Of a DNA stretch of 39,864 nt, positions 16,634-23,327 are shown piece after piece. The number at the start of each line of letters is the position of its first letter. The stretch's first letter is position 1. This DNA comes from Alienimonas chondri. Lineage in GTDB: Bacteria; Planctomycetota; Planctomycetia; Planctomycetales; Planctomycetaceae. The notes beneath the pieces were generated by a model. The model was not told the origin of the DNA and made no database searches. It saw only the letters and a program-made list of their open reading frames with translations. The stretch is from the NCBI RefSeq assembly GCF_013036045.1, contig NZ_WTPX01000031.1, positions 1-39,864 on the forward strand. The letters run 5' to 3'. A program made the translations under genes and the position numbers.

Positions 16634-17782
16634 TCAGGGGTTAGCGGGGACGGCTGCACCGAACACGAAGGTCCGTGCCCGGCGGTGCAGGCGAAGATGG
16701 AAGTCGTTGCCGTTGCGTCGGTCGAACGCGAGCGCCAACGCTTCGGCCTCCGCATCCATCGCGGCGATCAACGGGGCCGGGTCCGATCGTCCCGCGGCCC
16801 CCGCCAGCGGAGCGAGCGCGTCCCCCTTCGGAAACGCCAGCGCCGGGGCGTCGCCCGTTCTCGCCAACGTTTCCAGCGACGGCGACGCGGCGGAGAGGAA
16901 CTGCATCCGGTCGTCCGGGGCGACGTCCCCGAGGAACGGAACGGTGCGACGCAGCAGACCTTGGAGATCCCGCTTCGCGACCTCGGCGGAGCGGGCGGAA
17001 ACGCCCCCGCGGGCGACGACGTGACCTAGGAACATGGCGCACAGCCCGGCGGCGTGAACCCGGTGCGGCTCGGATCGCAGGATTGCGGCGCAGTTTCCGT
17101 AGTAACGCACGGCCGTCTCGTCCTCGCCGGCATCGACCAACGCCCGTAGCACGAACGGTTCCCGCAGGCCGTGGCATACGTATTCCACGCAGGTCAATCG
17201 GCCGTCGATCAGTCGGCGGCCGTGTTCGCGGATCGCCGGCAGGTCGTCGGCGTACCAGGCGAAATCCAGCCGCTGTCGGACTCGGCAGTGCTCGCAGAGA
17301 GCGAAGTGCCCGTTCCAGGGATGCGACATGCGATGCAGCAGTTCCGCGGCGCGATCGAGATCGCCGGTCGCCTGGGCGAGGTTGAGCAGTCCGTCGGTGA
17401 TCTCCGCGTCGGCCAAGCCCTCCGCCTCGCCCCGGCGGGCGAACTCTTCGCCCAGCTCTCGGAGTCGACTGAGCGGGACGTCCGGGAAACAGGTCGCTCC
17501 GGTCAGCAGGGAGGGGAACGTGACCATCAATTGACCGCCGTCGTCACAGGCGTCCGGATCGGCGTCCACGTCCTTCAACAGGCGTGGGAACAGGGCGAGT
17601 GCGACGTGATATTGCGACGCCATCATCGCCGCATCCAGCTGCCCCATCCGCGCCCAAAACGAAATGCGCTCGTCTCGCTCGGCATCGGCGCGGCGGGCCA
17701 CGTCGGCGAACGCCGCGGTTCGTCCCGGCCCGTGGCAGTGAGCGTCGGCGGCGTGGAGCAGGGCTTCGAGATCGTCGTCCAT
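16634..17782 (-). CDS. HSP90-cassette helical protein, copy 4 (RNGN family)
   Basis: A 382-aa paralogue starting at ATG 17782, two bases after the stop of copy 3. Landmarks: YHVALALFPRLLKDVDADP (58-76), the LRELGEEFARRGEAEGLA helix (107-124), CEHC (163-166), C198 followed by C203-H204 (TCVEYVCH), and FDRRNGN (353-359). In place of the EEPxxTH of copies 5 and 6, this copy has a Cys-His pair at the same place, so four metal-binding candidates remain though their spacing differs. It pairs with copy 3 in sequence (LLxRMSxPWxGHFAxC shared). Tight spacing implies translational coupling. An extended upstream frame (to 18112) is antisense-free but overlaps copy 3 and is rejected. Confidence 0.83.
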   Translation of the reverse strand: MDDDLEALLHAADAHCHGPGRTAAFADVARRADAERDERISFWARMGQLDAAMMASQYHVALALFPRLLKDVDADPDACDDGGQLMVTFPSLLTGATCFPDVPLSRLRELGEEFARRGEAEGLADAEITDGLLNLAQATGDLDRAAELLHRMSHPWNGHFALCEHCRVRQRLDFAWYADDLPAIREHGRRLIDGRLTCVEYVCHGLREPFVLRALVDAGEDETAVRYYGNCAAILRSEPHRVHAAGLCAMFLGHVVARGGVSARSAEVAKRDLQGLLRRTVPFLGDVAPDDRMQFLSAASPSLETLARTGDAPALAFPKGDALAPLAGAAGRSDPAPLIAAMDAEAEALALAFDRRNGNDFHLRLHRRARTFVFGAAVPANP

Positions 17783-17784
17783 CG

Positions 17785-18948
17785 CTAGGGATCCTTCCCG
17801 GCTGCGGCGGGCGGCGCCAATTCGCCCAGGGCGAATGCTCGGTGCAGGGCGTGATGCCGTCGGTGGAACGCGTTGCCGTTGCGGCGGTCGAACGCCTCCG
17901 CGAGCGCCTCCGCCTCCGCGTCCATCGCCGCGGCCAGCGCATCCGGGTCGGCCTGCCCGGGCTCGCCGGCGAGGTCCGCGAGCGGATCGCCGGCGGGGAA
18001 TCGCAGCGGGGGCGGGTCGCCGATCTCCGCCAGCGCCGCGATCGCGGGAGCCGCGGGCGTGAGCAGTTCCATGCGATTGTCCGGGCTGATTCCGTCGGCC
18101 AGCCCGACGCATCGCCTCAGCAGTGCGGAGAGCGCGGCGCCGGCCTCCGGGACGGTCAGTCCGTCCGCTCCGCCGCGGTGAATGACGTGGGAAAGGAACG
18201 ACAGATGCAGCCCCGGCATCACGACCCAGAACGGACCGGACCGCATTCCCGCCGCCGCGACGCGGTAGCGCCGAATCGCTTCGTCCAGTTCCCCCGCCAG
18301 CGTCAGCGAGCGGAAAATCAGCGCCTCGCGCGGGCCGCAGAACTCAAAGCGAACGCATCGCAGGTCCTCGTCGATCAAGCGGCGGACCAGCCGGAGGATC
18401 GTCGGGTGATCCTCGGCGCACCAGGGCAACATCAGTTCGTGCCGCAACCGACAATGCGTGCACTCCGCAAAATGCCCGCCCCACGGCTTCGACATCCGCT
18501 TCAGCAAGCGCTCGGCCCGGGACAGATCGCCGGTCGCGGCGGCGAGGCGAAACAGGCCGCCGGCGATCTCCGAATCGTGTCGCCCCGCGGCGGCGGCGCG
18601 ACGGGCGAAGTCCTCGCCGAGTTCGCGGAGCCGTTCGAGGGGGATCTCCGGGAAGCTCGTCGCCCCGCCCAGCAGCATCGGGAAGGCCAGCAGGAGTTGA
18701 TCTTCCAACTGGAATCGGCCCGGCTCGGCGTCCGCATCGGCCAGCAGCCGGGGGAAGGTGGAGAGGGCGATGTCGAACCGATTCGTCATCACCGCCGCGT
18801 CCAACAGGCCGAGCCGTGCATTGAACGCCGCTTCGGCGTGGCCGTCCGCTTCCGCCCGCCGGGCGAGGTCGGCGAACGCATCCACTCGCCCCGCGTCGTA
18901 CGGCCGGGAGGCCGCCTCTTCCAGCGCGTCGTCGAGCGCCGTCGTCAC
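17785..18948 (-). CDS. HSP90-cassette helical protein, copy 3 (RNGN family)
   Basis: A 387-aa paralogue. The start is GTG 18948, whose last two bases belong to the TGA stop of copy 2 (GTGA overlap), a classic coupled arrangement. Landmarks: FDIALSTFPRLLADADAEP (58-76), LRELGEDFARR (107-117), LLKRMSKPWGGHFAECTHC (148-166, with C163 and C166), C198 and C204 (RCVRFEFCG), PDNRMELL and FDRRNGN (353-359) then RAFALG. The C-terminus is Pro/Ala-rich. Sequence, spacing and motif arrangement make it the sister of copy 4. As in the other copies, helices dominate and there is no signal peptide, so a cytoplasmic place is expected. Confidence 0.83.
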   Translation of the reverse strand: MTTALDDALEEAASRPYDAGRVDAFADLARRAEADGHAEAAFNARLGLLDAAVMTNRFDIALSTFPRLLADADAEPGRFQLEDQLLLAFPMLLGGATSFPEIPLERLRELGEDFARRAAAAGRHDSEIAGGLFRLAAATGDLSRAERLLKRMSKPWGGHFAECTHCRLRHELMLPWCAEDHPTILRLVRRLIDEDLRCVRFEFCGPREALIFRSLTLAGELDEAIRRYRVAAAGMRSGPFWVVMPGLHLSFLSHVIHRGGADGLTVPEAGAALSALLRRCVGLADGISPDNRMELLTPAAPAIAALAEIGDPPPLRFPAGDPLADLAGEPGQADPDALAAAMDAEAEALAEAFDRRNGNAFHRRHHALHRAFALGELAPPAAAGKDP

Positions 18949-20228
18949 GTCCGCGGCCCCCGATCGCCTGGCTCGTCGCTGTAGTCGTCGCCGTTATCGT
19001 CGCCGGGAACCTGGTCCGAGGCGTCGGCCAGCGGATCGGCGGACGATTCGGCCGCTTCCCACAGCGCCCGCAACCGCTCGCGGCGCGGCGCCGGCACGCG
19101 ATCGATGCCGGAGCCGGGACCGAACACGAACGCCCGATTCCCCGCGGTCTCGACCGCGAGGTACTCGTTGCCGTTGCGGGCTGCGAAGGCTTCGTCCAGA
19201 AGGTCGGCCTCGGCAAGCAGCGGGGCGACGACGTCTGAAGGACTGCGCAACGGCGGGGAGGTCGAATCATCCTCTCCCGGCAGCAGCAGTCGCAGCGGTT
19301 CGTCGTGCTGGGCGGCGAGCGCCTCGCAGGCGAAGCCGCACGCCTGATACGCCTGCCCGCGGAAGCTCGGGCCCATCTGCGGCGCCGCCTTCAACAAACG
19401 GCGGACGCGGGTCCGCAATCGCTCGACATCTTCCTCGCCCATCCGCTCCGGCTGGCGGGCGAGTCGGCGGGAGGCGTACTCCGCCAACAGGATGTCCCCG
19501 AACAGCCAGGAGCCGGAGCGGGCGTCGGCCTCGGCGAAGTTTCGGTCGGCTTCCTCCTCCTCACCGGCCCAGATCAGCGGTCGCAGCGACCACTCCAGAA
19601 AGGAACTCCGCCACATCCACGCCCCGGGGATCTGGTTCGCGATGACCGGCCGCATCGCGGCCAGCGATCGCTCCGGCTGGGCGGTGTAGATGCCGGCGAG
19701 GGCCTCGGCGTCCCAGGATCGCGGGAGGCCGGCGCGTTCCCTCGCCCGGATCATCGCCACGCACATCGCGGGCACCGCTTCCAAATCGCCCAGCGTGCCG
19801 CGGGCATGGAGGCGCGTCTCGTACATGTCCGCCTCGTCCCCGCCGAGCGCGTCGACCCGCCGGGCGAAGTCGTCGAGGAGCGATTCGACCCGCTCCCGCG
19901 GAATGGACGGGTAGCGGGTCGTGTACCGCAGCACCTCCGCGTAGGCGGTGAGAACGCGGTCGGGCGGGGAGCCGTCCGCGGCGGCGGCGTCGGGATCGGC
20001 GTCGAAATCAGCCAGCAGCGCCGCGAAGGTCGGCAGGACGCGGTCGTCGCCCAACTCCGTGCCCGCCGCGGCGATCAACAGCGCCCACCGCACCCGCCGC
20101 AACCGCCCCGGGTCGCCGGTGGCCTCCGTACGCCGGGCCAGATCCGCGAGCGCGGCGACCTTCGCCGGTCCCGAGGGCATGACCTCCAGCTCGAACAGCT
20201 CGCGGTGGAAGGCGTCGCTTTCGCTCAT
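18945..20228 (-). CDS. HSP90-cassette helical protein, copy 2 (RNGN family, no CxxC)
   Basis: A 427-aa member starting at ATG 20228. It keeps the family frame: GDDRVLPTFAALLADFDADP (60-79), RERVESLLDDFARRVDALGG (111-130), the middle helical region and the C-terminal FAARNGN (348-354) followed by NRAFVFG (364-370). The CxxC and third cysteine present in copies 3-6 are missing. It has an extra acidic tail (SDQVPGDDNGDDYSDEPGD) of about 55 residues after the RNGN block, which the others lack. Two acidic, disordered-looking ends in this cassette (this tail and the end of the HSP90 protein) might interact with basic partners; that is speculation. It overlaps copy 3 by 4 bases. Confidence 0.82.
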   Translation of the reverse strand: MSESDAFHRELFELEVMPSGPAKVAALADLARRTEATGDPGRLRRVRWALLIAAAGTELGDDRVLPTFAALLADFDADPDAAAADGSPPDRVLTAYAEVLRYTTRYPSIPRERVESLLDDFARRVDALGGDEADMYETRLHARGTLGDLEAVPAMCVAMIRARERAGLPRSWDAEALAGIYTAQPERSLAAMRPVIANQIPGAWMWRSSFLEWSLRPLIWAGEEEEADRNFAEADARSGSWLFGDILLAEYASRRLARQPERMGEEDVERLRTRVRRLLKAAPQMGPSFRGQAYQACGFACEALAAQHDEPLRLLLPGEDDSTSPPLRSPSDVVAPLLAEADLLDEAFAARNGNEYLAVETAGNRAFVFGPGSGIDRVPAPRRERLRALWEAAESSADPLADASDQVPGDDNGDDYSDEPGDRGPRT

Positions 20229-20264
20229 GCGGCGGTGTCGGCGCGGGGACGGACGGGCGGGGAC

Positions 20265-21290
20265 TCACCAATGGTAATCGCGGCCAAGAACGAACGCCCG
20301 GTCCCGCCGCAGCCGGGCCGATGCGAGGCCGTTTCCGTTGCGCCGGTCGAACGCCGCGGCAAGGCGGTCGGCCTCAGCCGACAGTGCCGCGGCGGCTACG
20401 GAAAAATCGGCCGGCTGGTCCCCCTGAGCGCCCAGGCCGGGTGGCAAGCGAAGTCGGACGGCTCGTGGGTCGGCCGCTTCCAGCACCTCGCAGGCCGCCG
20501 CAGCCGCGGGCCACAGTTCCAAGCGGATGCCGACCGGCGCGTGCGGCCCCAACCGGAACGCCCTTCGGAGCAGCGGAGGGAGGGTATTCGCCACGTCTCG
20601 CTTCCTCCCCACGCCACGCGAACAAGCCTCCCGCACGGCCCGCCGCAACCGGGCCGCCACGTCGTGCGGCATCTCGTAGGCGCTCGCTCTGAGCGGTCGG
20701 TCAGGAATCTCCCACAGCTTCGGTACGGGAACGGCCTTGGCCAGTCGGAACGCCCAGGGGCCAGCCAGTTGGGGAATCCGGCGATCTGCCGCGGTAGCGA
20801 GCCGGTGGACCAGTCGATCCGCCGTCGGCAGACGGCTCTCTCTTCCGAGATGGTGGACCAAGAGCAGGCGGATGCCGGTGAGATCGTCATCGCCTCGACC
20901 CCACAGCTTGACGCGGGCGGCGAAATCATTCGTGAGATCAATCAGTCGGCCCCGGAAAACGGCGGGGTCCATCATCGCGCCCCACAGCGCGAGCGGGTAA
21001 AACCTGACGAGCGTCGCCGCGGAGACTCCGCCGGCGCGGGCCGGGTCGCGGTCGTATTCGGCCAGCAGCCATGCGAACGCCGGCAGCACGCGGTCGGCCC
21101 GGTTGAGTCCCGCCCCGGTCGCCGCGTCCAATAATCCGATCCGAGCTCGCACCTGGTCGTCGCGAGCGTCCCCGGCGTCCGCCAGTCGGACCGCCTCGGC
21201 CCAGCCGAGCATTCGGCCAAGGTCGTGCGGCCGAGCTTCCAACTCCGGGAAGAGTCGCCGCAACCGCTCTCGGGCGACGGCATCACCCAT
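20265..21290 (-). CDS. HSP90-cassette helical protein, copy 1 (RNGN family, no CxxC)
   Basis: A 341-aa member, the shortest and most diverged. ATG 21290 lies inside the end of the HSP90 gene: the HSP90 stop occupies 21285-21283, an overlap of eight bases, so translation is probably coupled. Landmarks: ADRVLPAFAWLLAEYDRDP (65-83), RGRLIDLTNDFAARVKLWGRG (113-133) and FDRRNGN (314-320) then RDRAFVLG (329-336). CxxC is absent. A basic helix region (RLRRAVREACSRGVGRKRD) occurs in the middle. Being directly coupled to the HSP90 gene, it is the best candidate for a direct partner in fixed stoichiometry. The next gene (copy 2) starts 36 bases downstream. Confidence 0.82.
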   Translation of the reverse strand: MGDAVARERLRRLFPELEARPHDLGRMLGWAEAVRLADAGDARDDQVRARIGLLDAATGAGLNRADRVLPAFAWLLAEYDRDPARAGGVSAATLVRFYPLALWGAMMDPAVFRGRLIDLTNDFAARVKLWGRGDDDLTGIRLLLVHHLGRESRLPTADRLVHRLATAADRRIPQLAGPWAFRLAKAVPVPKLWEIPDRPLRASAYEMPHDVAARLRRAVREACSRGVGRKRDVANTLPPLLRRAFRLGPHAPVGIRLELWPAAAAACEVLEAADPRAVRLRLPPGLGAQGDQPADFSVAAAALSAEADRLAAAFDRRNGNGLASARLRRDRAFVLGRDYHW

Positions 21291-23238
21291 CGTCGCTCTC
21301 TTTGCCGGCCCCGTCGGCTCGGCCCACGCCGCGGCCATCGACGGCGGCGGCGATCAGGCCGAGCAGACTGTCGCCGAACAGTTCGAACTCCGCCTCGCCC
21401 AGCGGATAATGGCCGAGCATCAAACTCTGAACGTACAGCAACTCCACGGCGGTGCGGACCGTACCGCGGGCCACGGCACCGCCGCGGTCGTCCGGCGTCG
21501 CGGCGGTCGCCGCCAGATTCCGGATCAGCGGGTGCGACCAGTTCAAACAGAGGCGCGGCCCCTCGACCTGCGGGCGAGCCTTCTGCATCTCGTTTAGCAG
21601 GCCGCCCCAGAGCTCGTTGGCCTGTTCCTTCGACCGTTCCATGTCTCGCAGGAAGCTCGCTTCTTCCCCGATGGCGTACAGCGCCGGCAACGTCTTCGGC
21701 TCGAACCGACGCACGTCCGGCGTGCAGTCCAGCGGGGTGAGGGCGTCGGACGCGACGTTCAGCAGCGTCGAGGCGGCGTCCCAGGCGTCATCTTCCAGTT
21801 CGGTGAAGTCCTCCGAGAGGTCCGCCGCGGTGACCTTCTCCGTCGTCACCGGCAGCACGTCCGGCAGCGTTTCGAGCAATTCCTGCTCGTCCGTGTAGCA
21901 GGCGTTGACGACGACCATCCCCTGAGCGCTGGCCACCGGGGCGAGCTGTCGGAACTGGTCCATCGTCGAGGCGAATCGCAGCCGATCGTCGGACCGCTTG
22001 CGGATCTCCTCCAACCGCAGCCGGCCGGCGGTCGTCTCGAAGGGCAGCCAGTCCGCGGCGAGTTTGCGGAACTCCTCGTCCTCCACGGCGAGCCGCTTCA
22101 CGGCCCGGTAGTGGACGTCGATCAGTCGATGCAACCGATCGCGGTCCTTCGCCGCCCACCGCAGCAGCGTGCGACGCAGGCTCATCCCGAGTTCGTCGCG
22201 GGCCTCGGCCAACTCCGCGTCGTCCCGCAGTTCCTCCCGGCTGGCGGTCGGATGCAGGCCGTCCGCGTTCAGCACGCAGGTGACGAAGAACGCCCAGTCC
22301 GGCAGCAGACCGTCCGCCTTCTCGCTCAGCAACATTCGCTTGAGATAGACGCGATGATCGCCGGTGCGGCTGCGGACGGTCGATTCCGGCCGGACCAGCG
22401 CCACGCCGCGGACCTTGCCGGCGTCGGAGGTCACGGGGAAGGCATCGAGGAACTTCTTGCCTAGCGCGGCCTCCGCCCACTCCAACAATCCTTCGCGGTC
22501 GGCGGGCGAGTCGGTCGGGAATTGCTCCCAGGGCGGAACCTCGTTGAGCGGCTCCTCCCCCCCGTCGGGACCGGATCGGCCGTGCTTGAAGGTCACGGGG
22601 AAGGGCAGCAGCGAACCGTAGCTCGCGGCCCGTTCCCTGACCGTCTCCGGCTCGAAGTGTTCGAGGCGATCCTCACGGGCCCGCAGGAAGACCTGCGTGC
22701 CGGGAGCGAGGTCCGCGTTCAGCGTGCGAACGGTGTACGTCCCGTCCGCCCGGCCGCGCCACTCGACCGGGCGGGCGTCCGGCTCCACGCTGCGAGTGAT
22801 GGCGACGATCTCCTCCGCGACGAGGAACCCGGCCAGCAAACCGATGCCGAAGCGGCCGATGAACGTGTCCTCCTGAATGTCGCCCCGCTTGGCGCTGCGG
22901 CCGATCTTGGCGAGGAACTCGTGCACCTCCGGCTCGGTCAGGCCGACGCCGTTGTCTCTGACGGAGAGCGTCGGCGGGTGATTCGTCCCGTCCTCGGTGG
23001 TGCGGGCCGGCAGCAGTTCGAGCGTCACCCGACCGTCGGACAGTTTGAAGTCTTCGTCCTTCGCCGTGCGAGCGGTGAGGGCGTCCACGCCGTTCTGCAG
23101 CAACTCCCGGACGACGACCCGGGGGCCGGAATAGAGGTGCTCGCTGAGCAGTTCGATGACCCCCCGCAGATCGACTTGGAATCGGTGATCCGAGCTGGCG
23201 GGACCCGCGGTCGCGGGATCGGCGGCGGTGTCGCTCAT
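21283..23238 (-). CDS. HSP90-family ATPase (HtpG paralogue) heading a seven-gene cassette
   Basis: A 651-aa protein of the HSP90/HtpG family, starting at ATG 23238. The GHKL ATP site is complete: RELLQNGVDA (44-53, catalytic E45, N49), DNGVGL (95-100), IGRSAKRGD (112-120) and the GRFGIGLLAGF lid region (128-138). The middle-domain segment LLPDWAFFVTCVLNADGLHPTASREEL (311-337) matches the HtpG segment with the catalytic Arg (here R334). Sequence is far from standard HtpG, especially in the C-terminal third, and the end is Asp-rich (KESDDG). It fits the diverged group called simply HSP90 family protein rather than housekeeping HtpG. It should be an ATP-driven chaperone; clients are unknown. The six RNGN-family genes follow on the same strand, the first overlapping its stop. 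It is divergent from the ThuA gene with 89 bases between starts. Confidence 0.9.
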   Translation of the reverse strand: MSDTAADPATAGPASSDHRFQVDLRGVIELLSEHLYSGPRVVVRELLQNGVDALTARTAKDEDFKLSDGRVTLELLPARTTEDGTNHPPTLSVRDNGVGLTEPEVHEFLAKIGRSAKRGDIQEDTFIGRFGIGLLAGFLVAEEIVAITRSVEPDARPVEWRGRADGTYTVRTLNADLAPGTQVFLRAREDRLEHFEPETVRERAASYGSLLPFPVTFKHGRSGPDGGEEPLNEVPPWEQFPTDSPADREGLLEWAEAALGKKFLDAFPVTSDAGKVRGVALVRPESTVRSRTGDHRVYLKRMLLSEKADGLLPDWAFFVTCVLNADGLHPTASREELRDDAELAEARDELGMSLRRTLLRWAAKDRDRLHRLIDVHYRAVKRLAVEDEEFRKLAADWLPFETTAGRLRLEEIRKRSDDRLRFASTMDQFRQLAPVASAQGMVVVNACYTDEQELLETLPDVLPVTTEKVTAADLSEDFTELEDDAWDAASTLLNVASDALTPLDCTPDVRRFEPKTLPALYAIGEEASFLRDMERSKEQANELWGGLLNEMQKARPQVEGPRLCLNWSHPLIRNLAATAATPDDRGGAVARGTVRTAVELLYVQSLMLGHYPLGEAEFELFGDSLLGLIAAAVDGRGVGRADGAGKESDDG

Positions 23239-23327
23239 GGCGGCGTCGGCGGAGGGAAGTAGGCGGGGGCGGCGAGCCTCGGACCCGGGTAGGATAACGG
23301 GCGTTCGCCCCGCCCGGACGTCCCCAC

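Noticed and set aside
14316-20228. The six tandem genes as a tandem repeat or assembly artefact
   Set aside because: The copies differ in length, motifs and junctions, so they are diverged genes and not a duplicated read region.
19305-21134. A 609-aa plus-strand frame opposite cassette copies 1 and 2
   Set aside because: Antisense shadow; the minus-strand genes share family motifs with their neighbours.
12170-23238. The HSP90/caspase-like block as a known anti-phage defence system
   Set aside because: No effector nuclease, active peptidase, integrase or mobile context is present, and I cannot match it to a named system; the caspase-like protein is secreted and lacks its dyad.
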